DNA of 64,000 nucleotides from Streptomyces sp. Alt3. GTDB taxonomy: Bacteria; Actinomycetota; Actinomycetes; Streptomycetales; Streptomycetaceae. The position numbers were made by a program, and so were the translations under genes. Positions 51,089 to 58,678 of the stretch are shown here, one piece after another. Position 1 is the first letter of the stretch. Every line of letters starts with the position of its first letter. Where the stretch lies: contig NZ_CP120983.1 in NCBI RefSeq assembly GCF_030719215.1, positions 4,960,001 through 5,024,000 on the forward strand. Reading direction: 5' to 3'. Below the pieces are notes generated by a model. That model made no database searches. It was not told where the DNA came from and worked only from the letters and a program-made list of their open reading frames with translations.

Positions 51089-52338
51089 CCTACCCCCAGC
51101 CGCCCCGGCAGGACGGAGCCGGGTACGCCCCGTCCGCCCGGCCCGTCCCGTCGGCCCGTCCGGAGCGCCTGCCCGCCGGGCCGGACACCGCCGGTGACGC
51201 CACCGCACCCCGTGCCAGGCCCGGGCGGGACCGTTACCTCGACCTGCTCAGGACCGTGGCCCTCGTCCGGGTCGTCGTCTTCCACCTCTTCGGCTGGGCC
51301 TGGCTGACGATCCTGTTCCCGTCCATGGGCGTGATGTTCGCCCTGGCCGGTTCGCTGATGGCCCGCTCGCTGGCCCGGCCGGCCGCAGGCGTCATCCGCA
51401 GCCGGCTGCGCAGGCTGCTGCCCCCGATGTGGGCGTTCTCGCTCGTCGTCGTGCCGGTGATGTTCGCGCTGAGCTGGAAGCCGGTCCGTGAGGAGGGGCT
51501 GTGGTGGTTCGTCAGGCTCGGCAGCTATCTGTTCCCGCTCGGCGCGCCGCCCTTCCCCGAGGAGAACGGCTCGGCCGGCGGATGGCTGGAGCTGAGCTGG
51601 GCCGACCAGGCGGCGGGGCCCCTCTGGTACATCCGGGCCTATCTCTGGTTCGTGCTGGCCTCGCCCCTGCTGCTCAAGGCGTTCCGCAGGCTGCCGTGGG
51701 TCACCCTGCTCGCCCCGGTCGCCCTCACCGCCGTCATCGGCACGGGTCTCGTGACGGTCCCCGGCACCTTCGGGGAGAGCCTCGTCGACTTCGCCGTGTT
51801 CGGATCCTGCTGGATCCTGGGATTCGCCCACAACGACGGCCTGCTGAAGGAGATCCCGCGCTACCTGGCGGTGTCGTCCGCCGCGATCGTCATGGGATTC
51901 GGCCTGTGGTGGGCGTCCGGGCACCTCACGGAGGAGGGCTGGAACCTCGACGAGATCCCGCTCGCCCAGGCCACCTGGTCCCTCGGCTTCTGCGCGATCC
52001 TCCTGGTCCACGCCCCGGCCTGGCAGAAGCTCCCCGGCAGGCTCGCGGCCTGGGACGGCCTGGTCACACTGGCCAACAACCGGGCCGTGACGATCTACCT
52101 CTGGCACAACCTGCTGCTGATGGCGGGCGCGCACCTCGTGGACCAGCTCTGGTCCGTGCCGTGGCTCGGCGACACGTTCGGCACGCGGATCGAGCAGTCG
52201 TACGAGGTGCTGATCCTGATCGTCATCTGGCCGCTGACAGCGCTGGCGATCCTGGCGTTCGGCTGGGTCGAGGACGTCGCCGCCAGGCGCCGCCCGCGCC
52301 TCTGGCCGAACGGGGCGGGCGGGAAGCGCGGGGCCTGA
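51085..52338 (+). CDS. Membrane acyltransferase family 3 protein
   Basis: A 417-residue OafA/YrhL-type acyltransferase. A Pro/Ala-rich cytoplasmic N-terminus (1-45) precedes RDRYLDLLRTVALVRVVVFHLFGW, which carries the Arg and the catalytic His of this family, and about ten membrane spans. These proteins O-acylate extracytoplasmic glycans. Its ATG overlaps the matB stop, so acylation of the MatB glycan is a strong contextual inference, although it was not part of the classical mat gene pair as I recall it. A 23-bp triple repeat follows its stop. Confidence 0.88.
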   Translation: MTYPQPPRQDGAGYAPSARPVPSARPERLPAGPDTAGDATAPRARPGRDRYLDLLRTVALVRVVVFHLFGWAWLTILFPSMGVMFALAGSLMARSLARPAAGVIRSRLRRLLPPMWAFSLVVVPVMFALSWKPVREEGLWWFVRLGSYLFPLGAPPFPEENGSAGGWLELSWADQAAGPLWYIRAYLWFVLASPLLLKAFRRLPWVTLLAPVALTAVIGTGLVTVPGTFGESLVDFAVFGSCWILGFAHNDGLLKEIPRYLAVSSAAIVMGFGLWWASGHLTEEGWNLDEIPLAQATWSLGFCAILLVHAPAWQKLPGRLAAWDGLVTLANNRAVTIYLWHNLLLMAGAHLVDQLWSVPWLGDTFGTRIEQSYEVLILIVIWPLTALAILAFGWVEDVAARRRPRLWPNGAGGKRGA

Positions 52339-52357
52339 CCGGCCGGGGTGCGGTGAT

Positions 52358-52426
52358 CCGGCGGCCCTGCTCACCGCACCCCGGCGGCCCTGCTCACCGC
52401 ACCCCGGCGGCCCTGCTCACCGCGCT
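52358..52426. repeat. 23-bp tandem repeat, three copies
   Basis: Copies start at 52358, 52381 and 52404; the last differs at its end. They lie 20 nt after the acyltransferase stop. Confidence 0.9.
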
Positions 52427-52460
52427 CCCGGAGCCCGAGTGAGAGCAAGGTTGCGCACAG

Positions 52461-52502
52461 GTCACCTCCTGGCACCGCACCGAAACGCGGGCTCCGTAGG
52501 GT
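52461..52502 (+). promoter_or_regulatory. narK promoter region
   Basis: TAGGGT (52497-52502) is a good -10 box. Upstream are GTCAC (52461-52465) and GAAAC (52482-52486), half-sites like those of GlnR but not at the standard 6-nt spacing. Confidence 0.4.
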
Positions 52503-52536
52503 CGGCAGGACAACACCCCGACCCCTGTGGAGGCGC

Positions 52537-53871
52537 ATGATGGCCGGTCGTTGGATCGAGAAGTGGGAGCCGGAGGACGAGACCTTCTGGCGGGAGACGG
52601 GCGAGAGGACCGCCCGCAGGAACCTGTGGTTCTCCGTGCTCTCGGAGCACATCGGGTTCTCGATCTGGTCCCTGTGGTCCGTCATGGTCCTGTTCATGGG
52701 GCCGGAGTACGGCATCGACCCGGCGGGGAAGTTCTTCCTGATCTCCACGGCCACCCTGGTCGGCGCCGTCGTCCGGGTGCCGTACACCTTCGCGGTCGCG
52801 CTGTTCGGCGGGCGCAACTGGACCATCGTCAGCGCGCTGTCGCTCCTCGTGCCGACCTGCGCCGCCTTCTGGGTGATGGAACCCGGCACCTCGTACACCA
52901 CGTTCCTCGTCGTCGCCGCGCTCACCGGCATCGGGGGCGGCAACTTCGCCTCGTCGATGACCAACATCAACGCCTTCTTCCCGCTCCGCAAGAAGGGCTG
53001 GGCGCTCGGGCTCAACGCGGGCGGCGGCAACATCGGCGTCCCCGTCGTCCAGCTCGTCGGCCTGCTGGTGATCGGCACGGCCGGCGCCGCGCACCCGCGG
53101 ATCGTGCTCGGGGTGTACGTCCCCCTGATCGTCGTCGCAGCGCTGGGCGCGGCGCTCAGGATGGACAACCTGCGGCCCGTCCAGAACGACACCGGGGCGG
53201 CGCTCCAGGCCGTCCGGGAGCCGCACACCTGGATCATGTCGGTGCTCTACATCGGCACCTTCGGCTCGTTCATCGGCTACAGCTTCGCCTTCGGACTCGT
53301 CCTGCAGACCCAGTTCGGCCGGACCCCGCTGCAGGCCGCCTCGCTGACGTTCATCGGCCCGCTGCTCGGCTCCCTGATCCGGCCCGCGGGCGGCTGGCTC
53401 GCCGACCGCTACGGCGGCGCCCGGATCACCCTGTGGAACTTCGCGGCGATGGCGGTGGCGACCGGCGTCGTCGTGTACGCCTCGGGCATCGAGTCGCTGG
53501 CGGTGTTCCTCGTCGGGTTCATCGCGCTGTTCGTGCTGACGGGGCTCGGCAACGGCTCCACCTTCAAGATGATCCCGGGCATCTTCCATGCCCAGGGGAT
53601 CGCCAAGGGGCTGCGCGGCGAGGAGGCCGCGGCGTACGGGCGGCGGCTGTCCGGCGCGGCCATGGGACTCATCGGCGCGGTCGGGGCGCTGGGCGGTCTC
53701 GCGATCAACCTCGCGTTCCGTCAGTCGTTCGCCACCTCGGGCAGCGGGACGGCCGCCTTCTGGAGCTTCCTCGGCTTCTACGCCGTCTGCTTCACCCTCA
53801 CGTGGGCGGTATACCTTCGGCGTACCGAAGCGGTCGCCGCGAAGCCCCAGCTCAGCTATGCCGAGGTGTGA
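52537..53871 (+). CDS. narK: Nitrate/nitrite MFS transporter NarK
   Basis: A 444-residue inner-membrane transporter with 12 spans. NarK signatures are visible: the glycine-rich nitrate motifs GIGGGNFASSMTNINAFFP and GNGSTFKMIPGIF, and the N-terminal amphipathic WEPEDETFWRETGERTARRNLW. It imports nitrate or exchanges nitrate and nitrite. ATG 52537 has TGGAGG 5 nt upstream. It lies directly upstream of the HemD-like regulator nnaR, matching the nitrate-assimilation pair I recall from S. coelicolor, so nitrogen control through GlnR/NnaR is likely. Confidence 0.95.
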   Translation: MMAGRWIEKWEPEDETFWRETGERTARRNLWFSVLSEHIGFSIWSLWSVMVLFMGPEYGIDPAGKFFLISTATLVGAVVRVPYTFAVALFGGRNWTIVSALSLLVPTCAAFWVMEPGTSYTTFLVVAALTGIGGGNFASSMTNINAFFPLRKKGWALGLNAGGGNIGVPVVQLVGLLVIGTAGAAHPRIVLGVYVPLIVVAALGAALRMDNLRPVQNDTGAALQAVREPHTWIMSVLYIGTFGSFIGYSFAFGLVLQTQFGRTPLQAASLTFIGPLLGSLIRPAGGWLADRYGGARITLWNFAAMAVATGVVVYASGIESLAVFLVGFIALFVLTGLGNGSTFKMIPGIFHAQGIAKGLRGEEAAAYGRRLSGAAMGLIGAVGALGGLAINLAFRQSFATSGSGTAAFWSFLGFYAVCFTLTWAVYLRRTEAVAAKPQLSYAEV

Positions 53872-53873
53872 GG

Positions 53874-53912
53874 GTGACCGGGAGGCGTCGAAGGACGTAA
53901 CGGGCGGGAAAT
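53874..53912 (+). promoter_or_regulatory. GlnR-box-like operator upstream of nnaR
   Basis: GTAAC (53897-53901), 6 nt, GAAAT (53908-53912) fits the gTnAC-n6-GaAAc box. A weaker upstream copy, GTGAC-n6-GCGTC (53874-53889), is offset by 23 bp. The site sits between the narK stop and nnaR. Confidence 0.55.
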
Positions 53913-53915
53913 ACA

Positions 53916-53959
53916 GGAGGACCGAGACTGTCACGCAGCGTTGACACTCTCGGTCCTCC
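53916..53959. terminator. 18-bp inverted repeat between narK and nnaR
   Basis: The arms 53916-53933 and 53942-53959 pair with one mismatch around an 8-nt loop, without a T-run. A perfect TTGACA (53941-53946) lies within it. It could be the narK terminator, or an operator in the nnaR promoter. Confidence 0.6.
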
Positions 53960-54001
53960 GCATCATCGAGCAACAGCGGGACGAGAGCCGGGTATCACGC
54001 C

Positions 54002-55159
54002 ATGCACGACGACGACGCACAGCACGGGCCCCTGGCGGGCTTCACGGTCGGGGTGACCGCAGCCCGTCGCGCCGAGGAGCTCGGGACGCTCCTCACGCGC
54101 AGGGGCGCCGCGGTTCTGCACGCGCCCGCGCTGCGGATCGTTCCGCTCGCGGACGACAGCGAGCTCCTGGCCGCGACCAAGGAACTCATCGACAACCCAC
54201 CGGACGTGGTGATCGCGACCACCGCCATCGGCTTCAGGGGCTGGGTGGAGGCCGCCGACGGCTGGGGCATCGGTGACGGGCTGCTCGAACTGCTCCGCGG
54301 CACAGAGCTGCTGGCCCGTGGCCCGAAGGTCAAGGGCGCCATCCGGGCGGCCGGGCTCACCGAGGCGTGGTCGCCGCAGTCGGAGTCGATGGCGGAGGTC
54401 CTGGACCGGCTGATGGAGGAGGGCGTCCCCGGCCGCCGGATCGCGCTCCAGCTGCACGGCGAACCGCTGCCCGGCTTCGTCGAGTCGCTCCGCGCGGCGG
54501 GCGCCGAGGTCGTCGGCGTACCCGTGTACCGGTGGATGCCCCCGGAGGACATCGCCCCGCTCGACCGCATGCTCGACGCCACCGTCGGGCGCGGCCTGGA
54601 CGCCCTCACCTTCACCAGCGCTCCCGCCGCCGCCTCCTACCTGAACCGGGCGGAGGCCCGCGGCATACTCCCCGAGGTGCTGGACGCACTGAGCCACGAC
54701 GTCCTCACGGCGTGCGTCGGACCGGTCACCGCCCTGCCCCTGCAGGCCAAGGGCATCGACACCGTGCAGCCGGAGCGCTTCCGGCTCGGACCCCTCGTCC
54801 AGGTGATCTGCGCCCAGCTGCCCGCCCGGGCCCGTGTGCTCCCCGTCGCCGGTCACCGGGTCGAGATCCGCGGCCACGCCGTGCTCGTCGACGGTGCCCT
54901 GCGCCCGGTGCCCCCGGCCGGGATGGCCCTGCTGCACACGCTCGCCCGCAGACCGGGCTGGGTGGTCTCCCGCGCCGACCTGCTGCGCGCCCTGCCCGGC
55001 AACGGCACCGACGAGCACGCGGTGGAGACGGCGATGGCGCGGCTGCGTACGGCACTCGGGATTCCGCGGCTGATCCAGACGGTCGTCAAGCGCGGCTACC
55101 GGCTGGCGCTGGACCCCTCCGCGGACACCAAGTACGACGGGGTCCGGACCGGCGGCTAA
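54002..55159 (+). CDS. nnaR: NnaR: uroporphyrinogen-III-synthase-like nitrogen regulator
   Basis: A 385-residue protein fusing a HemD fold (about 10-265; GFTVGVTAAR, FTSAPAAASYL, TACVGPVTA) to a C-terminal winged-helix DNA-binding domain (about 280-375; LLHTLARRPGWVVSRADLLRAL, VETAMARLRTALG, VVKRGYRLAL), like the output domain of OmpR-type regulators. S. coelicolor NnaR, as I recall, has this architecture and co-activates nitrate/nitrite genes with GlnR. Whether this copy keeps synthase activity cannot be told. The ATG at 54002 has a weak GAGAG site. The narK neighbour and the GlnR-like box support the assignment. Confidence 0.88.
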   Translation: MHDDDAQHGPLAGFTVGVTAARRAEELGTLLTRRGAAVLHAPALRIVPLADDSELLAATKELIDNPPDVVIATTAIGFRGWVEAADGWGIGDGLLELLRGTELLARGPKVKGAIRAAGLTEAWSPQSESMAEVLDRLMEEGVPGRRIALQLHGEPLPGFVESLRAAGAEVVGVPVYRWMPPEDIAPLDRMLDATVGRGLDALTFTSAPAAASYLNRAEARGILPEVLDALSHDVLTACVGPVTALPLQAKGIDTVQPERFRLGPLVQVICAQLPARARVLPVAGHRVEIRGHAVLVDGALRPVPPAGMALLHTLARRPGWVVSRADLLRALPGNGTDEHAVETAMARLRTALGIPRLIQTVVKRGYRLALDPSADTKYDGVRTGG

Positions 55160-55168
55160 CGTGCGGGG

Positions 55169-55732
55169 ATGATCGACGACATCCATCCCCTGGCCGACGG
55201 GGTCGGGCTCAGGCCGGCGACACTCGGCGACGCGGAGTCCTTCGCCGAGGCGTACACCCGCAGCCGGGCCTACATGCGGCGCTGGGAGCCGGTGCGCCCC
55301 GACACCTTCTACACCGTCGAGGGCCAGGTCCAGCGGCTCACCGGGCTGCTGGCCGACCGGGACGCGGGGCGCGTCATGCCCTGGGCGCTGGCCGACGACC
55401 AGGACCGGGTCGTGGGGGCGGTGACGCTGGCCTCCATCGAACGCGGGCCCTTCCGCAACGCCCGGCTCGGCTACTGGACCGACGTCGACCGGGCGGGCCG
55501 GGGCCTGGCCACGGCCGCCGTCACCCGGGTCTGCGAACTGGCACGGGACGGGCTCGGACTGCACCGGATCGCGGCCGGGACGGTCCTGGACAACGTCGCC
55601 TCGCAGCGCGTCCTGGCCAAGTGCGGCTTCGAGCTGTACGGCACGGCGCCCCGCTATCTCCACATCAACGGGGCGTGGCAGGACCACCGGATGTTCCAGC
55701 GGATCCTGCACGACGGCCCGCCGCAGGGCTGA
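55169..55732 (+). CDS. GNAT acetyltransferase (RimJ/RimL-like)
   Basis: A 187-residue N-acetyltransferase. The core includes LADDQDRVVGAVTLASIERGPF, LGYWTDVDRAGRGLATAAV (acetyl-CoA pyrophosphate loop, RGLATAA) and NVASQRVLAKCGFELYGTAPRYLHINGAWQDH. This is the layout of RimJ/RimL-type ribosomal-protein or small-molecule acetyltransferases. ATG 55169 has GCGGGG just upstream. It begins 9 nt after nnaR and may be co-transcribed. Its last 68 nt overlap the 3' end of the convergent acetyltransferase gene. Confidence 0.9.
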   Translation: MIDDIHPLADGVGLRPATLGDAESFAEAYTRSRAYMRRWEPVRPDTFYTVEGQVQRLTGLLADRDAGRVMPWALADDQDRVVGAVTLASIERGPFRNARLGYWTDVDRAGRGLATAAVTRVCELARDGLGLHRIAAGTVLDNVASQRVLAKCGFELYGTAPRYLHINGAWQDHRMFQRILHDGPPQG

Positions 55733-56267
55733 CCGCTGCCTGCCGGGAGTGCCGGTGGCCGCCCAGCGGCCACCGCGGCGGCTCGGCGGGCACGGACTCG
55801 GCCAGGGCGAACCCGGACTTCTCCGCCACCCGGCAGGACGCCTCGTTGCCCGTGCCGTGGAACAGGTCCAGGCGCCGGAGGCCGTCCTCCGCGAACCTGC
55901 CGAACGCCCAGCCGGTGAGCGATCGCAGCGCCAGCGGGGCCACGCCCCTGCCGCGGGCCGCCGCCGTCGTCCAGTAACCGGCCTGGGCGCTCGCGGCGCC
56001 GGGCACGCGGTTCAGCGCGAGATTGCCGACGAGCACACCCTCCCGGGCCGTGTCGGTCACGGCGAAGCTGAACCGGCCGCCGGACGCCCAGCCCTCCTCC
56101 TGGACCGTCATCCAGCGTTCCGCCTCCTCGGCGTCGGCGACCTGGGTCCGCAGCCATCGCCGCATGGCCGGGTCGTCGTACGCCGCGAGCAGCGCCGGTA
56201 TGTCGTCCCGCCGCCAGGGGCGCAGCCGGAGGTGCCCCGCCGACAGGGTGACCGTTCCGTCGTTCAT
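55665..56267 (-). CDS. GNAT acetyltransferase with extended C-terminus
   Basis: A 200-residue N-acetyltransferase. It starts MNDGTVTLSAGHLRLRPW and contains the acetyl-CoA loop TTAAARGRGVAPLALRSL and the FHGTGNEASCRVAEKSGF segment of RimJ/RimL-type enzymes. The domain should end near GGHRHSRQA; about 24 more residues rich in Ala, Gly and Arg continue into the antisense of the neighbouring gene, as if an earlier stop had been lost. ATG 56267 matches the family N-terminus; the frame is open to 56333. Substrate unknown. Confidence 0.85.
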   Translation of the reverse strand: MNDGTVTLSAGHLRLRPWRRDDIPALLAAYDDPAMRRWLRTQVADAEEAERWMTVQEEGWASGGRFSFAVTDTAREGVLVGNLALNRVPGAASAQAGYWTTAAARGRGVAPLALRSLTGWAFGRFAEDGLRRLDLFHGTGNEASCRVAEKSGFALAESVPAEPPRWPLGGHRHSRQAAVSPAAGRRAGSAGTSGGPATPR

Positions 56268-56384
56268 GAGGACACCGTACGGCGGAGTCCCGGGGCGGCA
56301 GGAGGGGTACCGGGCCGGGCCGGACGGGGGCACTCTGGGGGTGACTCTCCTCCCACAGGTGACCCCCGAGGCGGTGACAGGCTC

Positions 56385-56975
56385 ATGGCGGAGGGCAGGG
56401 GCACGTACGGCCGGCGGTTCGACTCGGGACGGTTCTGCCTGGACCTGGTGGCGACCGGCGCCGAGATGTCCGGCACCCGCGAGCAGATCGACGGTCCCGC
56501 GTCCCTCGCCGAGTGGCTGGTGGCATCGCGGCTGGTCCCTCGCGGGACACCGCTGGAGACCGTCGACGAGACCTGGGTGGCCCGCTTCCTGCGGCTGCGG
56601 ACGGGCATCGACCGGCTGATGACGGCTCAGCTGACCGGCGGCGGTGCCGACGACGACCTGGAACAGGTCAACGCACTGGCGGCGGGCGCCCCGCCGGGCC
56701 TGCGGGCCGTGCGGGGGCAGGGCGGGACGCTCGTACGGGCGCCGATCGCCGACCCCGCGTGCGGGGCGCTGCTCGCCGCGGTCGCCCGGGACGCCTTGGA
56801 CCTGCTGACGGACCCGGTGGCGCGGGCGGCCCTGCGCCGGTGCCAGGGCGACGCCTGCCGAAGGCTCTACCTGGACACGTCACGGGGGATGCGGCGCCGC
56901 TGGTGCTCCAGCGAGGTGTGCGGCAACCGGGAGCGGGTGGCCCGGCACCGCCGCCGGGCGAAGGCCCTGACCTGA
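56385..56975 (+). CDS. CGNR zinc-finger (ABATE-domain) protein
   Basis: A 196-residue putative regulator. The N-terminal ABATE-type domain (FCLDLVATGAEM...SLAEWLVASRLV) is followed by a C-terminal CGNR zinc finger with two Cys pairs (CQGDAC and CSSEVCGNRERVARHRRR), whose basic end resembles a DNA-binding motif. These proteins are proposed stress-response transcription factors. ATG 56385 is used; no strong ribosome-binding site is seen. It stands alone, divergent from the acetyltransferase gene and upstream of the sigma factor. Confidence 0.87.
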   Translation: MAEGRGTYGRRFDSGRFCLDLVATGAEMSGTREQIDGPASLAEWLVASRLVPRGTPLETVDETWVARFLRLRTGIDRLMTAQLTGGGADDDLEQVNALAAGAPPGLRAVRGQGGTLVRAPIADPACGALLAAVARDALDLLTDPVARAALRRCQGDACRRLYLDTSRGMRRRWCSSEVCGNRERVARHRRRAKALT

Positions 56976-57107
56976 CGCGGCCGGATGTCGTAGTCGGTCC
57001 CGAACCGGCCCTGCCCGAAAGAAAGTTGCCCGGCATCTGAATGAACTCGCGCCCGCATCCGTACCGATGGCCACAGAGCTCGACAGGGTCTCGACCGGGA
57101 GGTTCGG

Positions 57108-57695
57108 GTGCGCAAGGATGCGGCCGTGGCCGATGACCGTCCGCACAGGGCTCGACATCGCAGTGCAGTGCGCCGCCCTCCCTCCGACGTCCCCGACGAG
57201 GAGCTGATGCGGGCGCTCTACCGCGAACACGCGGGCCCGCTGCTCGCCTACGTGCTCCGCCTCGTCGCGGGGGACCGCCAGCGGGCCGAGGACGTGGTGC
57301 AGGAGACGCTCATCCGTGCCTGGAAGAACGCCGGTTCGCTCAACCGGGCAACCGGCTCCGTCCGCCCCTGGCTGGTGACGGTCGCACGGCGCATCGTCAT
57401 CGACGGCCACCGCAGCCGGCAGGCCCGGCCGCGCGAGGTCGATCCGTCGCCGCTGGAGGTCATTCCCGCGGAGGACGAGATCGACAAGGCGTTGTGGCTG
57501 ATGACGCTCTCGGACGCACTCGACGATTTGACCCCGGCCCACCGGGAAGCATTGGTCGAGACCTACTTCAGAGGCCGTACGGTCAACGAGGCAGCCGAGA
57601 TCCTCGGTGTCCCCAGCGGGACCGTGCGGTCCCGGGTTTTCTACGCACTGCGTTCCATGAAGCTCGCACTCGAGGAGAGGGGGATCACGGCATGA
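57108..57695 (+). CDS. ECF-type RNA polymerase sigma factor (SigL-like)
   Basis: A 195-residue sigma factor. Region 2 (about 32-100) has YREHAGPLLAYVLRLV, AEDVVQETLIRAWKN and VRPWLVTVARRIVID. Region 4 (about 130-188) has LTPAHREALVETYFRGRTVNEAAEILGVPSGTVRSRVFYALRSMK. It resembles SigL of mycobacteria and pairs with a membrane zinc-finger anti-sigma factor encoded next. GTG 57108 has an excellent GGGAGG 5 nt upstream. The stop overlaps the anti-sigma start (ATGA), the usual coupling that keeps the two balanced. Autoregulation is likely, but I could not settle its promoter. Confidence 0.93.
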   Translation: MRKDAAVADDRPHRARHRSAVRRPPSDVPDEELMRALYREHAGPLLAYVLRLVAGDRQRAEDVVQETLIRAWKNAGSLNRATGSVRPWLVTVARRIVIDGHRSRQARPREVDPSPLEVIPAEDEIDKALWLMTLSDALDDLTPAHREALVETYFRGRTVNEAAEILGVPSGTVRSRVFYALRSMKLALEERGITA

Positions 57696-58555
57696 GCGAC
57701 CAGGAGTGGCAGCCCTTCGGGCCCAGGCCGGCAGGTCCCCGGGGGCCGCAGGGCCCGCCCGTGCCGCCCGGCGACCCGTTCGCCCTCCCCGAGGAGGGCG
57801 CCGGTCACGACGCCGCCGGCGCCTACGTGCTGGGAATCCTGGACGAGGCCGAGGCGGCCGCCTTCGAGGCGCATCTGGCCGGCTGCGCGTCCTGCGCCGC
57901 GCACCTCGACGAGTTCGCCGGCATGGAGCCCGTGCTGGCCATGCTGGCGGAGTCCCCGTCCGCCGTCCCGGGCGCGCGCCCGGTGCCGCACGTCCCGGAG
58001 CGCCCCGCGCCGCGGCTGCTGGACGGCCTGGTCGACGAGGTCGCGCGGAAGCGCTCCCAGCGGCGCCGGCGTACCCGGTACCTGGTCGCGGCGGCGGTCC
58101 TCGTCATCGGGGGCCCGGTGGCCGCCGTCACGGCCACGGCCGGTGAGGACTCCCGCACGAAGGTCGAGGCGGCCGACCCCCATCCCACGAGCCCCGCCGA
58201 GGACGCCTTCTTCCACCACATGCCCGAGAAGAAGCAGGCGACCGATCCCGTGACCCGGGTGGAGGCCACGGTCGGCATGGAGCCGAAGGCCTGGGGCACG
58301 CACACGGTCCTGCGGCTGGAGAACGTCAAGGGCCCGCAGAAGTGCAGCCTGGTCGCCGTGTCCAGGAACGGCGACGAGGAGGTCGTCACGTCCTGGTCCG
58401 TACCGAAATGGGGATACGGCATCGAGGGGTCCGCCCACGAGAGCGCACGGAACCCGCTGTACGTGCACGGAGGCGCCGCGATGGCCCGTTCCGACATCGA
58501 CCATTTCGAGGTGCGCACCTTCGACGGCGAGCGGCTGGTGGAGATCGGCGCCTGA
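57692..58555 (+). CDS. Zinc-binding anti-sigma factor (membrane)
   Basis: A 287-residue anti-sigma factor. A Pro/Gly-rich start is followed by the ZAS-type motif with His61, Cys65 and Cys68 (HLAGCASC) in the AGAYVLGILDEAEAAAFEAH context. One membrane span lies at about 130-150 (YLVAAAVLVIGGPVAAVTA), and a 135-residue extracytoplasmic sensor domain (LENVKGPQKCSLVAVSRNGDEE) contains one cysteine. It should hold the adjacent sigma factor at the membrane and release it on an envelope or redox signal. The ATG overlaps the sigma stop. It resembles the RslA/RskA group, but the outer domain is not one I can name. Confidence 0.9.
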   Translation: MSDQEWQPFGPRPAGPRGPQGPPVPPGDPFALPEEGAGHDAAGAYVLGILDEAEAAAFEAHLAGCASCAAHLDEFAGMEPVLAMLAESPSAVPGARPVPHVPERPAPRLLDGLVDEVARKRSQRRRRTRYLVAAAVLVIGGPVAAVTATAGEDSRTKVEAADPHPTSPAEDAFFHHMPEKKQATDPVTRVEATVGMEPKAWGTHTVLRLENVKGPQKCSLVAVSRNGDEEVVTSWSVPKWGYGIEGSAHESARNPLYVHGGAAMARSDIDHFEVRTFDGERLVEIGA

Positions 58556-58620
58556 GCGGCCGCGCGGCCGGCCCGGAGGCATGCACCACCCGAAACGTGA
58601 CCCGAGCGGCAGGTGCGCTC

Positions 58621-58677
58621 GGGGCCCCCTTTCGCGTACGGTTGACGGCTGCTCGATGCACGTCAGAAGGGGGCCCC
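58621..58677 (+). promoter_or_regulatory. Inverted repeat enclosing the helicase ribosome-binding site
   Basis: GGGGCCCCCTT (58621-58631) and AAGGGGGCCCC (58667-58677) are perfect complements 35 nt apart. AAGGGGG is also the Shine-Dalgarno sequence for GTG 58679. TTGACG (58642-58647) lies inside the loop. Confidence 0.6.
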
Positions 58678-58678
58678 G

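Noticed and set aside
52461..52486. Full GlnR box upstream of narK
   Set aside because: GTCAC and GAAAC half-sites are present but not at n6 spacing; kept only as a note in the promoter entry.
57042..57065. ECF-type autoregulatory promoter (TGAAC ... CGTACC) before the sigma factor
   Set aside because: The spacing between elements is about 13 nt, shorter than the usual 16-17, so I did not annotate it.
58621..58677. Rifamycin-associated element controlling the helicase
   Set aside because: The inverted repeat does not resemble the element as I remember it, so the gene was called HelD-family and not helR.
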